Source of the DNA: Anaerolineales bacterium
GTDB taxonomy: Bacteria; Chloroflexota; Anaerolineae; Anaerolineales; UBA4823
DNA: 64,000 bases
Direction of reading: 5' to 3'
NCBI GenBank assembly: GCA_003105035.1
Contig: PQAL01000018.1
Location: forward strand, 124,001 to 188,000
Shown: positions 22,988-32,777 of the stretch, in pieces
Layout: every line of letters starts with the position of its first letter
Position numbering within the stretch: position 1 is the first letter of the stretch
Position numbers and translations under genes: made by a program
Notes under the pieces: generated by a model
Database searches by the model: none
The model's input: only the letters and a program-made list of their open reading frames with translations
Told to the model about the DNA's origin: nothing

Positions 22988-25830
22988 ACCATTTTACAGT
23001 TGGTTCCCTGGTCAAAGCGCGTGGACGAGAGTGGGTGGTCTTGCCTGAATCGGAAGAAAATTTGCTTGTCCTCCGCCCTCTAGGGGGCACTGATGATGAA
23101 ATCACGGGGATTTACCTTCCGCTAGAAAAGGTCGAACCAGCAACTTTCAACTTGCCCGACCCTTTCCAGGTTGGCGATTATCGCTCTGCCCGGCTGCTGC
23201 GTGATGCAGTTCGCCTGGGCTTTCGATCGAGTGCAGGACCATTTCGCTCATTCGGCAGGTTGGCTTTTGACCCGAGACCCTATCAGCTTGTACCTCTCCT
23301 AATGGCTCTCAAACTTGATCCGGTGCGATTGCTGATCGCTGATGATGTAGGCATCGGAAAGACTATTGAAGCCGGCCTCGTGGCACGCGAGTTACTTGAT
23401 CGTGGGGAGATTGAACGCCTGGCTGTGCTCTGCCCGCCGGCGCTGGCTGAACAATGGCAGGGCGAGCTGCGTGATAAGTTCCACATCGAAGCCGAACTGG
23501 TTCTGCCAAGCACCGCTCCAAAGCTCGAAAGGAACCTGATGGGCCTAGATCAGACAATCTTTGACCTGTACCCATATGTAGTGATTTCCACAGAGTTTAT
23601 CAAAACCGAAAAGCGCCGGGATGATTTCAAACGCACTTGCCCTGAGCTGGTTATTGTTGATGAAGCCCATACCTGTGCCTTCGGCCAGGAAAAGGGCCGG
23701 CATTTGCGTTACGAGCTAATCACCAAGTTGGCAGAAAATCCAAAGCGCCATATTCTCCTGGTTACTGCCACCCCCCACAGTGGTAAGGAAAATGCATTTC
23801 GCTCATTACTCACATTCCTCGATGAAGATTTTGCAAGTCTTCCGGAAGATCTAACTGGATCTGAGAACGAGCGTTACCGCAAGCGTTTAGCTGGTTATTT
23901 TATTCAAAGGCAGCGTGCAGATATCCGCCATTACATGGATGCTGAAACCCATTTCCCTGACCGAGAAGAGGGTGAATCATCCTATAAGCTGTCGCCAGAA
24001 TACAAACGCTTATTCGAGCGAGTATTGGAATATGTCCGCGAATCTGTACAGGATCTAAGCGGTGGTCTATTCCACCAACGGGTGCGTTGGTGGTCGGCAT
24101 TGGCATTGTTGCGTTCGCTAGCTTCCAGCCCAATGGCTGCTTCTGCCACCCTCCGCAATCGGGCAGCAACGGTGGATGCTGAGACAACTGCAGAGGCTGA
24201 TGAGATCGGTAGACGAACCATTCTCGATATGGTTGAAGATGAGAGTGCTGAAGGCATCGATGTAGCTCCAGGTGGCGATCCGGGTGGCGAGGAAGACGAA
24301 GCTCAACGCAACCGTAAGCGATTGCTCGAAATGGCGCGGATTGCTAACACCTTGGCAGGTGATAAGGATGAGAAACTAAAAAAAGCCGTCGAAATGGTCA
24401 CAGACCTTTTGATGGATGGTTTCCGACCAATCCTGTTCTGCCGCTTTATTCCCACAGCGGATTATGTAGCAGCAGAGCTGCGGCAGCGATTACCGAAAGA
24501 TGTGGATGTTGTTTCGGTAACCGGTGTGCTCCCGCCATCCGAGCGTGAAGAACGCATCCTTCAGCTGGCTGAATCTCCAAAACGGGTTCTGGTCTGCACG
24601 GATTGTTTGAGTGAGGGCATCAACTTGCAGGACAACTTTGATGCTGTGCTGCATTACGACCTTTCATGGAACCCCACTCGTCACGAACAACGGGAAGGAA
24701 GAGTGGATCGTTATGGGCAGAAGAAAAAGATTGTTCGCGTTCTGACGTATTATGGCACTGATAATCAGATTGATGGCGTAGTTTTGGACGTGCTGCTTCG
24801 AAAACACAAAACCATCCGCAGCTCACTTGGAATATCGATACCTGTGCCGGGGAATACAGAAGAGGTGATCGAAGCCATTTTCGAGGGATTATTGTTACGT
24901 TCCGGTCCGAATGTATTTCAGGGTTACCTTCCCGGTTTTGATGAATTCATTAAACCGAAAAAGGAAGACTTGTACGGAAAATGGGAAGCTGATTCTGAGC
25001 GTGAAAAACGCTCCCGTACCCTGTTTGCCCAGGAGACCATCAAGGTGGAGGAAGTCACCCAGGAGCTGCATGCTGCTCAAGCAGCAGTCGGCTCAGGTGT
25101 GGATGTGGCCGCATTCACGAAGGATGCTTTTCGCGCCTTGGGGGCGGCTGTCAGCGGTAACGGAACGATGAAGGTGGACCTGAAGGAAACCCCCCAAGGA
25201 CTGCGGGATATCCTCAATCGAGATCGAAAACAAATGGAAGTATTTGAGGCGCGGTTTGAATCACCATTCGAAGAAGGTCAGTTGTATCTCACACGCACTC
25301 ACCCCTTGGTGGAGGGTCTATCAAGTTATGTTATGGAATCTGCCCTGGATCCATTGGCAGGTGATCGTCAGATCAAAATTCCTGCCCGTCGTTGTGGAGC
25401 TATCCGCACAGCTCAGGTTGACCGGCGGACAACGCTGACCCTGGTGCGTTTCCGCTATCATATTGTAACCATCCAAGGAGAACAAGAAAAACCGCTGCTG
25501 GCGGAAGATTGCCAGGCAATCGCGTTCACCGGCTCACCCCAAAACGCAGAATGGTTGGACACGATTGCATCAGAAACCCTATTGAGTTACCTGCCAGACG
25601 CAAATATCAACTCAGAACAAGCCGGTGATTTCGTCAAGAAAGTTGTGGAGGGGTTTGATGCTATTCGCCCACACCTGGATGAGGTAGCCGTGCAGCGAGG
25701 GAAGGAATTACTGGAAGCTCACCAACGCGTACGGAGAGCATCCAAGATCCGAAATGTGACCTATCGGGTCGAGCCTCAGCTCCCGCCAGATGTTATAGGG
25801 ATTTATGTTTATTTACCAATGGGAAAGTAG
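22972..25830 (+). CDS. SNF2/DEAH helicase, DrmD-like
   Basis: 952 residues. After a 95-residue N-terminal module, the SNF2-type core begins at DPRPYQLVPLLMAL. Walker A DDVGIGKT is at 124-131, DEAH near 229-232 (VIVDEAHTCAF), motif III is LVTATPHSG, and the C-terminal lobe shows CTDCLSEGINLQ and HEQREGRVDRYGQ near 545-590. Length and organisation match the DrmD helicase of class 1 DISARM; RapA-like helicases share the core. Expected to translocate on DNA. Its adjacency to a large adenine methylase two genes on supports the DISARM link. Confidence 0.72.
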   Translation: MVRLLNHFTVGSLVKARGREWVVLPESEENLLVLRPLGGTDDEITGIYLPLEKVEPATFNLPDPFQVGDYRSARLLRDAVRLGFRSSAGPFRSFGRLAFDPRPYQLVPLLMALKLDPVRLLIADDVGIGKTIEAGLVARELLDRGEIERLAVLCPPALAEQWQGELRDKFHIEAELVLPSTAPKLERNLMGLDQTIFDLYPYVVISTEFIKTEKRRDDFKRTCPELVIVDEAHTCAFGQEKGRHLRYELITKLAENPKRHILLVTATPHSGKENAFRSLLTFLDEDFASLPEDLTGSENERYRKRLAGYFIQRQRADIRHYMDAETHFPDREEGESSYKLSPEYKRLFERVLEYVRESVQDLSGGLFHQRVRWWSALALLRSLASSPMAASATLRNRAATVDAETTAEADEIGRRTILDMVEDESAEGIDVAPGGDPGGEEDEAQRNRKRLLEMARIANTLAGDKDEKLKKAVEMVTDLLMDGFRPILFCRFIPTADYVAAELRQRLPKDVDVVSVTGVLPPSEREERILQLAESPKRVLVCTDCLSEGINLQDNFDAVLHYDLSWNPTRHEQREGRVDRYGQKKKIVRVLTYYGTDNQIDGVVLDVLLRKHKTIRSSLGISIPVPGNTEEVIEAIFEGLLLRSGPNVFQGYLPGFDEFIKPKKEDLYGKWEADSEREKRSRTLFAQETIKVEEVTQELHAAQAAVGSGVDVAAFTKDAFRALGAAVSGNGTMKVDLKETPQGLRDILNRDRKQMEVFEARFESPFEEGQLYLTRTHPLVEGLSSYVMESALDPLAGDRQIKIPARRCGAIRTAQVDRRTTLTLVRFRYHIVTIQGEQEKPLLAEDCQAIAFTGSPQNAEWLDTIASETLLSYLPDANINSEQAGDFVKKVVEGFDAIRPHLDEVAVQRGKELLEAHQRVRRASKIRNVTYRVEPQLPPDVIGIYVYLPMGK

Positions 25831-27252
25831 ATGATCAATTACCAAACCAATAACAACTTTTTTGCACAGGGTTTATACCATTCTGGACAAAAATCTGTTC
25901 CGGTTCAATTAACTGGAAACTACAAATCGTTTTCTGATGATCCCGTCGATATTCAGGTATGGTCTGAAGAGAATGACGCTATTGAAGTATTTGATTCCTC
26001 AATGCGTTATCCATACTCTATTTGGTTTGATGGGAAAACCGAAATGGGAGAGTCACTATGGATGATGGGTATCCGACCATATCAGATAACGGGTTCTAAC
26101 CATCTAGACGGCTCGGTTGACATATTTATTAAAGGAAATCTTGAGGCGACCTCTAAACCAAATCAAACTATTCATGTGCACGCTATCACATCTCAAAGCC
26201 CAGTCATATTGCCGGAATGGCGGTACATACAAAGTTATGATGGGACTACTACAAGGCTTGGAGATGAAGTGGAAAGAAACGGCATTAATTGGGAGAATAA
26301 TCAGGGAAAGGCTAAACTCATTGATTATTACGAATTTGTCAATGCTGATAAAAATGATCGACACACATCTATTAAAATCAGAACTAACTCGCTTTTTCTT
26401 ACAATAATTCCAATAATTGAAACAGAGATTAAAGCAATTTTATTTCAATTGCCAAGATTTCTATATGAGGATCTAAACCTCTTATCATTTATTGGCCGAA
26501 AACGTATTGTGTGTACTGAAGCTACTGCAAGAATATCGGATGATAATTCGAACTCATATGCATATGCACGATATCGTACATGGGGGGGATTTTACAACTT
26601 GCCCTCCGAACAGAATTTTCTACGCCCATTAATTCATCCCCGTTTACTTCAACAAGGTGTCTTTAGTAATTTAATATCCACTTATAAAGCATCTCCATAT
26701 AAAAAAATTATTGACCGAACTATTCCGTACATTCTCACCTCTTATGAAGATGGATATGTGGAAACACATTTAGTAAATGCATATGCTGCTCTAGAAAGTA
26801 TGGTTGATGGTATAGGATCGTTCTACGAGCAAGATCATTTGCTTGGAAAGCGGTCTTTTAAGCATCTATCAAGCAAAATCAAGGATTTAATTACTCAAGA
26901 AATTTTGGACATTGATATTGCAAATGGAATTTCTAAAAAAATTCCTGAATTGAATAGACGTAGTTTTTTAGATCGATTACTTTTCTTATTGAATATTCAG
27001 GGTGTAAATACAAGCCTAGTTTGGCCACCTAATATTGACGAATCGAAAGAATTTCAAGAAATAATAACTAGAAGAAACCTTCTTATTCATACAGGATTAA
27101 TAGATCGGGGCGATCTTTGTGATTTTGACCTAAACAGAGTCCAAAAATTAGTTGAAATTTGGATTTTAAAATTACTAGATTGCCCAGATGAGAAGGTCAA
27201 TCTACTTAGTCTGTACAGGGATGCACCAATTAACAAGATCCTCCATTACTAA
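25831..27252 (+). CDS. HEPN-like protein within the defence operon
   Basis: 473 residues; ATG directly abuts the upstream stop codon. The N-terminal 180 residues form a beta-rich domain (DIQVWSEENDAIEVF, DGSVDIFIKGNL). The C-terminal third is helical and contains RRNLLIHTG with R415-x4-H420, the RX4-6H signature of HEPN ribonucleases. The overall plan (beta domain, then HEPN) recalls the ApeA anti-phage protein. Gene is more AT-rich than its neighbours, suggesting it joined the operon separately. A role as RNA-cleaving effector or toxin is inferred. Confidence 0.55.
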   Translation: MINYQTNNNFFAQGLYHSGQKSVPVQLTGNYKSFSDDPVDIQVWSEENDAIEVFDSSMRYPYSIWFDGKTEMGESLWMMGIRPYQITGSNHLDGSVDIFIKGNLEATSKPNQTIHVHAITSQSPVILPEWRYIQSYDGTTTRLGDEVERNGINWENNQGKAKLIDYYEFVNADKNDRHTSIKIRTNSLFLTIIPIIETEIKAILFQLPRFLYEDLNLLSFIGRKRIVCTEATARISDDNSNSYAYARYRTWGGFYNLPSEQNFLRPLIHPRLLQQGVFSNLISTYKASPYKKIIDRTIPYILTSYEDGYVETHLVNAYAALESMVDGIGSFYEQDHLLGKRSFKHLSSKIKDLITQEILDIDIANGISKKIPELNRRSFLDRLLFLLNIQGVNTSLVWPPNIDESKEFQEIITRRNLLIHTGLIDRGDLCDFDLNRVQKLVEIWILKLLDCPDEKVNLLSLYRDAPINKILHY

Positions 27253-27259
27253 ATATCAC

Positions 27260-30200
27260 ATGCAAACCCGTTCACGCAATATCTTCACCTCAATCCATAC
27301 CGAAGGGTCTCTACTTCCTCCCGATCTGCTTCAGCGCGTCTTATCCGGTGATAAAGAGCTGGGTGGTCTTGCCCCAGCCGATTATCATCTTGCTGAAAGT
27401 GAGAAGCTCAACGAGGCCATAAACCGCTCCTGGAACCGCCTACAGGGAGCGTGGGCAGCGTTCCAGACCAGCAGGAACCGCTTGAGTAAAGGTGACCCGG
27501 GTACTACCCTGACACGTGAGCGCTGGCTATTACCCCTCTTCCAAGAATTGAATTACGGACGATTGGCAGTAACAAAGGCTATAGAGATTGAGGGTAAACC
27601 CTATCCTATCTCGCATGGTTGGGAAAAAGTACCTATTCATTTAGTAGGATGTGGGGTTGATCTTGATAGCCGAACGACTGGAGTAGCAGGGGCATCACGC
27701 TCCAGCCCGCACAGCCTGGTACAGGAGCTGCTCAATGTATCAGACGAACACCTATGGGGGATCGTCTCTAATGGTTTACGGTTGCGAATCCTACGAGATA
27801 ATTTAAGCCTGACCCGCCAGGCTTTCCTGGAATTTGATTTGGAAGAACTGTTTGAAGGGGAAATTTATTCAGATTTTGTGCTGCTGTGGCTGTTCTGTCA
27901 TCAATCCCGATTTGAAACGATCGAAGGCAAAACTGAAGGATGCTGGTTAGAAAAATGGTCGAAGGCTGCCTCGGAACGTGGCACGCGTGCCTTAGATCAA
28001 TTGCGCAATGGTGTAGAAGAAGCAATAACCGCATTGGGTTGCGGTTTTCTCGCCCATCCGCATAACCAGGCATTACGCAAGAATCTTCATTCTGGAGAAT
28101 TGGATGTTCAGGATTTTTACCGCCAACTTCTGCGCCAGGTCTATCGCTTGATATTCCTATTTGTTGCTGAAGACCGCGATCTATTACTCGACCCCCAGGC
28201 TGAAACGACAGCTCGTGATCGCTATATGCGCTACTATTCAACTGCACGCTTGCGCCACCTGGCTGAAAGGCGGCGATCCGGAAGGCATGCTGATCTATGG
28301 CAGATGTTTAATCTCGTGACAGATATTCTTGGGGGTAAGGGAAAATTAAACAGACCACTACTTGGATTAGGTTTACCTGTGTTGAACGGCTTTCTCTTTT
28401 CGGATAAAGCTCTGCCTGACCTGGAGGCCAGCCAGATAGACAATCAATCATTATTAAATGCCGTTCGATCTTTGGCGTTTACGACAGAAGGTAGTAGCCG
28501 TCGGGCTGTTGATTATAAAAACCTGGGACCTGAGGAGTTGGGCAGCGTGTATGAGTCTCTGCTCGAGCTGCATCCAATTATAAACAGTGATGCCGGCACC
28601 TTCGAGCTAACCAGCGCATCTGGCCACGAGCGCAAGACCACCGGCAGCTATTACACCCCTTCCAGCTTGATCCAGGTGCTGCTCGATTCAGCCCTCAACC
28701 CGGTGATCGAGCAAGCCATTAAGAACGCCGGTCAAGCAAGCGAAGCTCAACAGGCTGCACTGCTTGATCTCAAAGTCTGTGACCCTGCCTGCGGGTCGGG
28801 TCATTTCCTGATCGCGGCAGCTAACCGCATTGCTCGCCGGGTGGCGCAGATCCAATCGGGAGGTGATGAACCACCACCTATTGTCTTGCGCAGTGCCCTG
28901 CGCCAGGTGATTGCCCACTGTATTTACGCAGTGGATGTAAACCCGATGGCGGTCGAGTTGTGCAAGGTCAGTTTATGGCTAGAATCGATCGAACCAGGCA
29001 AACCGCTCTCGTTCTTGGACGCACATATCCAATGCGGTGATAGCCTGGTGGGCGTATCACCCGGGTTGGATATCCGTGAGATCCCTGATGAAGCCTTCGA
29101 TCCAGCCTTTGGAGATGATAAAACCACCGCTGCAGCTTTAAAAAAACGCAATAAACGTGAGAGAGGCGGGCAGCTGGGATTCCGCTGGAAAGTGACTGAA
29201 TTGACATCCGATGAAGACCTAGTAACTTGGATGGCACAAAAGGCAAAATCGGTTGATTCATTACCCGAAGACTCCGTCGATCAAGTGCAATCAAAAGCTG
29301 ATTCTTATCATTCTATGCTTTCTGACCATCAATACCAACAGAAAAAGCTGGAATATGACCTGTGGATAGCAGCTTTTTTCTGGTTCACTCCTAAGAACGA
29401 TGCGGAGCACATGATCGCCCCCACCCAACAAGAACTGGTCATGTTTCGATCAGGTCGGAGTTTGGAAAGAACATTGGTTGAAAAAGTACGGCATATGTCG
29501 GAGGAATTACATTTCTTCCATTGGGAACTGGTATTCCCACATGTGTTTAACAAGGAAAACCCTGGTTTCGATTGTGTCTTGGGCAATCCTCCCTGGGAGC
29601 GAATTAAACTTCAGGAGCAAGAATTTTTCGCCTCTTCCGACCATGAAATTGCTAGAGCTCCCAATAAGACTGCTCGTCAGAAATTAATTGATTCGTTACC
29701 CATTAATAATCCTGCGCTTGCATCTGCTTTCGTGGATGCTAAGCATGTAGCAGATGCTTCATCAAAATTCGTACGTAGCAGTAGTCGTTTCCCATTAACA
29801 GGTATTGGAGATGTGAATACATATGCATTATTTTCTGAGACTATTAGAATTATTTTATCTAGTGGGGGTCGTGCTGGTTTCATTGTTCCATCCGGACTTG
29901 CAATTGATAATACAACAAAGGACTTTTTTGGTTCTTTAGTTTCCTGTCAATCATTGGAAAGTTTTTTTGAATTTGAAAATGAAGGCTTTTTTTCTGGTGC
30001 AGGGCAAGGACACATGATACGCTTTGCTCTAACTACAATTGTGGGTAAAAATCAAAAAGTAGATAAAACCCGTTTTCTATTTCAGGGTAAAAGAATTGCT
30101 GACCTTAGTGATATCAGACGTGTATTTAGCCTTTCGCCTAAAGACATTTACCAAGTCAATCCGAATACCAAAACCTGTCCGATTTTCCAGACACATCAAG

Positions 30201-31579
30201 ATGCCGAAATTACTAAAACAATATATTCGCATATTCCTGTATTGATGCTTGATTCTGATATTGAGCTTGAATCAACAAATCCTTGGGGAATTCGATTTTT
30301 GCGTATGTTTGATAGTGCAAACGATTCTGATTTATTTAAAACGAAGAATGATCTTATTACTAATGGTTATGCACTAAACGAAAATTATTTCTTGAGAAAT
30401 AGTGAGATTTTTATTCCACTATATGAAGCCAAAATGGTCTATATCTATAATCATCGTCACGGCGACTTTAGTGACGCACCATTTGGTGAACGAATTCATG
30501 TATTGCCAATAATCCGCGATGAAAAACTACATGATGTAGATTATTTGACATTCCCATATTATTGGGTCAATGAGAATGCTGTAAGAAAAATTCTACATGA
30601 AAGAAATTGGACCCATAAATGGTTAATGGGTTGGCGAGATGTAACTGATGCTCGTGCAAGTGCTAGAACTCTAATTGCGAGTGTAATTCCTTATTCTGGT
30701 GTAAGTGATAAGTTTTTGTTAATTCTCCCTGGTGTTAAGGTTAATTTGCTGGTCGCATTAATTGGTAATCTATGCACTATCATATCTGATTATATTGCAA
30801 GGCAAAAAGTGGGAGGACTACATTTCAAATATTTTACTATGAAGCAAATCCCAATTCTTCCACCAAATGTCTACACATCTACAGACTTTGGCTTTATTAA
30901 ACCACGGGTTCTTGAACTAGTTTACACAGCTAATGACCTAAAACCTTTTGCTGAAGATTTGGGTTACACAGGTGAGCCATTCCCTTGGAATGAAGAACGA
31001 CGTGCCTTATTACAAGCTGAAATGGATGTCTACTATGCTAAACTTTATGGATTAAACCATAAGCAATTGCGCTACATTCTCGATCCAGCGGATCTGACAT
31101 CTCGTGAGCTAGAGCATATTCTTGATCCCTGGGAAGAAGTAAAAAATCCATTAGATCCCGCAGGGTATAAATATCGCTGCGAAGGCAGTGATTTCCCCGG
31201 CGAAACCTTCCGGGTGCTTAAAGATAAGGAAATACGTCAGTTTGGTGAATACCGTACACGGCGGTTGGTGCTGGAGGCATGGAACCGGCTTGAGGGGGTA
31301 GAGCCGGCAGTACCGACTATTACCCCAACTGTACAGATGCAAACGGCGAATATCTTTCTCCAGGAGGAGGAATTAGGTCCAATCCCAAAAGCCACCCCAG
31401 CCATTGTTCCCCCGCCCGTGGAAGAAAAACCAGAACCTGAGCAGCTCCAACCTGGCTTGATCGACTTCAGCGTTTATAGGTGCCTGAAGTGCGACAAGAT
31501 GGTTTTGGGATATGAGAAGGAGAACCATTCTCGGGATGTACATCAAGGAAGACCGCCTGAGTGGAAGAAGATAAGGTAA
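27260..31579 (+). CDS. Large Eco57I-type adenine DNA methylase, DrmMI-like
   Basis: 1439 residues from the ATG at 27260; a longer frame from 27188 overlaps the upstream gene by 65 nt and is unlikely. AdoMet motif CDPACGSGHFLIAA is near 507 and catalytic NPPW near 775, the order of gamma-class N6-adenine methylases. A long N-terminal region precedes them and target-recognition segments follow (AT-rich, 29.6-30.9 kb). The tail has a C2H2-like finger (CLKCDKMVLGYEKENHSRDVH is split by a 12-residue spacer) ending in EWKKIR. Length fits DrmMI of class 1 DISARM; PglX of BREX is similar. Expected to mark host DNA. Vestiges of its tail lie at 32643 and 34187. Confidence 0.75.
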   Translation: MQTRSRNIFTSIHTEGSLLPPDLLQRVLSGDKELGGLAPADYHLAESEKLNEAINRSWNRLQGAWAAFQTSRNRLSKGDPGTTLTRERWLLPLFQELNYGRLAVTKAIEIEGKPYPISHGWEKVPIHLVGCGVDLDSRTTGVAGASRSSPHSLVQELLNVSDEHLWGIVSNGLRLRILRDNLSLTRQAFLEFDLEELFEGEIYSDFVLLWLFCHQSRFETIEGKTEGCWLEKWSKAASERGTRALDQLRNGVEEAITALGCGFLAHPHNQALRKNLHSGELDVQDFYRQLLRQVYRLIFLFVAEDRDLLLDPQAETTARDRYMRYYSTARLRHLAERRRSGRHADLWQMFNLVTDILGGKGKLNRPLLGLGLPVLNGFLFSDKALPDLEASQIDNQSLLNAVRSLAFTTEGSSRRAVDYKNLGPEELGSVYESLLELHPIINSDAGTFELTSASGHERKTTGSYYTPSSLIQVLLDSALNPVIEQAIKNAGQASEAQQAALLDLKVCDPACGSGHFLIAAANRIARRVAQIQSGGDEPPPIVLRSALRQVIAHCIYAVDVNPMAVELCKVSLWLESIEPGKPLSFLDAHIQCGDSLVGVSPGLDIREIPDEAFDPAFGDDKTTAAALKKRNKRERGGQLGFRWKVTELTSDEDLVTWMAQKAKSVDSLPEDSVDQVQSKADSYHSMLSDHQYQQKKLEYDLWIAAFFWFTPKNDAEHMIAPTQQELVMFRSGRSLERTLVEKVRHMSEELHFFHWELVFPHVFNKENPGFDCVLGNPPWERIKLQEQEFFASSDHEIARAPNKTARQKLIDSLPINNPALASAFVDAKHVADASSKFVRSSSRFPLTGIGDVNTYALFSETIRIILSSGGRAGFIVPSGLAIDNTTKDFFGSLVSCQSLESFFEFENEGFFSGAGQGHMIRFALTTIVGKNQKVDKTRFLFQGKRIADLSDIRRVFSLSPKDIYQVNPNTKTCPIFQTHQDAEITKTIYSHIPVLMLDSDIELESTNPWGIRFLRMFDSANDSDLFKTKNDLITNGYALNENYFLRNSEIFIPLYEAKMVYIYNHRHGDFSDAPFGERIHVLPIIRDEKLHDVDYLTFPYYWVNENAVRKILHERNWTHKWLMGWRDVTDARASARTLIASVIPYSGVSDKFLLILPGVKVNLLVALIGNLCTIISDYIARQKVGGLHFKYFTMKQIPILPPNVYTSTDFGFIKPRVLELVYTANDLKPFAEDLGYTGEPFPWNEERRALLQAEMDVYYAKLYGLNHKQLRYILDPADLTSRELEHILDPWEEVKNPLDPAGYKYRCEGSDFPGETFRVLKDKEIRQFGEYRTRRLVLEAWNRLEGVEPAVPTITPTVQMQTANIFLQEEELGPIPKATPAIVPPPVEEKPEPEQLQPGLIDFSVYRCLKCDKMVLGYEKENHSRDVHQGRPPEWKKIR

Positions 31580-31612
31580 GTATGGCTATTAACTTTAAAA
31601 GAAAGGTAAAAA

Positions 31613-32641
31613 ATGGCCTTCACACATGCACTTTACTATCCTTGGATAGAAATATATGATCCCGCATGGCTAAAAACAGCCATCCTCTATTGGGAAAAAA
31701 TTTCCACTATCGTTCCAGGTAATTATCCAGAAAATTATCAATCGCAAGATTGTGAATTTTTAAGACAACAGAATATATTGATTCCTGAATTTGTACAGCC
31801 TTGGGATCCTTGTGTAAGAGAAGCATCGGAAAATTTCCTAGATTATCTCCAAGCGCCGGAAGCAACTCGTATTTTATTGCCAGCGGGATCAAAGTACCAA
31901 CAGTTACCAGCCTTGAATACAACCACCGAATTGTCCAAACTTAATAGATATAAGATCGGAGAAAATTTAGCACAAGAATTGATAGCGAGTGGTAAGGTCA
32001 TTCAGAATGGTGAATGGTTAATTTTTGATAAAAGTTCAGTTATCTATTACATGACCTTATTGTCAGCGAGTATCGCTAGAGAAAAAGGATACTCCCCACT
32101 TACTCACCTGGAATGGTATGAAAATTTAAATAATAGAGTGAAAAGAGGAGACAATCCAAAATCTGAGGGGAAAAAACTAGGTGAAGCATTATTAGCGAGA
32201 ATGGCTCTGCAAACAGTAAAAGTTGGACCAGACACGCCATTGGAGTCATTGATAAACTTTCGGGAAAAGTACAGTGACGAATTAGGCAGGTTTCGGGCTG
32301 AAGTAGGTCGTCTTGCCAAAGACATCGATCCCAACGTTCAATCTATGGACGCTTTGGAACAACATGTCCACGATATTTTTACCAACAATATACAACCTGC
32401 GATAAATACTTTAACAATTAGGCTGAAAGAAAATAATATACGATCCGTTGCATCACATCTCTTTTCTGCAATTTTTGCGATTAGTCCTAACCTAATAACA
32501 CCTAACCCGCCTCTATCTATTGCTTTATTAGGAGGCAGCGAGATTATTTTTAACCGTCTAAATTATTTATTAGATAGGAAGGATGAATTATTGGCGAATC
32601 CATACTCTTATGTGTTATACGCCCAAAGAGAATTTTCTTGA
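31613..32641 (+). CDS. DUF6236-like protein of unknown function
   Basis: 342 residues with a good ribosome site (AAAGGTAAAAA). The N-terminus THALYYPWIEIYDPAWLKTA and YWEKISTIVP matches my recollection of DUF6236 proteins, which turn up in defence and mobile regions without known activity. The middle is helical; 255-300 holds a hydrophobic stretch (SHLFSAIFAISPNLI) that might touch membrane. It is the first gene after the methylase and could be an operon member or the first of the accessory genes. Confidence 0.5.
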   Translation: MAFTHALYYPWIEIYDPAWLKTAILYWEKISTIVPGNYPENYQSQDCEFLRQQNILIPEFVQPWDPCVREASENFLDYLQAPEATRILLPAGSKYQQLPALNTTTELSKLNRYKIGENLAQELIASGKVIQNGEWLIFDKSSVIYYMTLLSASIAREKGYSPLTHLEWYENLNNRVKRGDNPKSEGKKLGEALLARMALQTVKVGPDTPLESLINFREKYSDELGRFRAEVGRLAKDIDPNVQSMDALEQHVHDIFTNNIQPAINTLTIRLKENNIRSVASHLFSAIFAISPNLITPNPPLSIALLGGSEIIFNRLNYLLDRKDELLANPYSYVLYAQREFS

Positions 32642-32642
32642 A

Positions 32643-32747
32643 TTGGCTGGTTTGTTCAACAGGAAGAAAATGTTGGGGTTTACAAAGGATAACCTTGCTT
32701 TTGAGGCAAATCGAGGCAAGAAAGTGGAGTGGAAGAAGCTGAGGTGA
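32643..32747 (+). pseudogene. Vestige A of the methylase C-terminal tail
   Basis: An in-frame 34-residue segment ending in a stop reads KKMLGFTKDN then GKKVEWKKLR. It aligns along its length with the methylase end (DKMVLGYEKEN then GRPPEWKKIR), with one residue missing. The zinc-ligand cysteines and histidines are lost, so it is not functional as a finger. It lies directly behind the DUF6236-like gene. Confidence 0.6.
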
Positions 32748-32777
32748 GTTAGTTTCTGCCCTGGGAGGAAGATCTTA

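Noticed and set aside
24118-24306. Numerous antisense frames inside the large helicase and methylase genes
   Set aside because: They are shadows of well-supported coding sequences, lack ribosome sites and have no recognisable motifs.
27188-27259. Longer N-terminus of the methylase
   Set aside because: It would overlap the HEPN gene by 65 bases and adds residues without family character; the ATG at 27260 fits better.
17415-31579. A canonical complete class 1 DISARM or BREX locus
   Set aside because: No separate drmB, no drmC phospholipase-type gene, and no brxC, pglZ or brxL-like gene is present.
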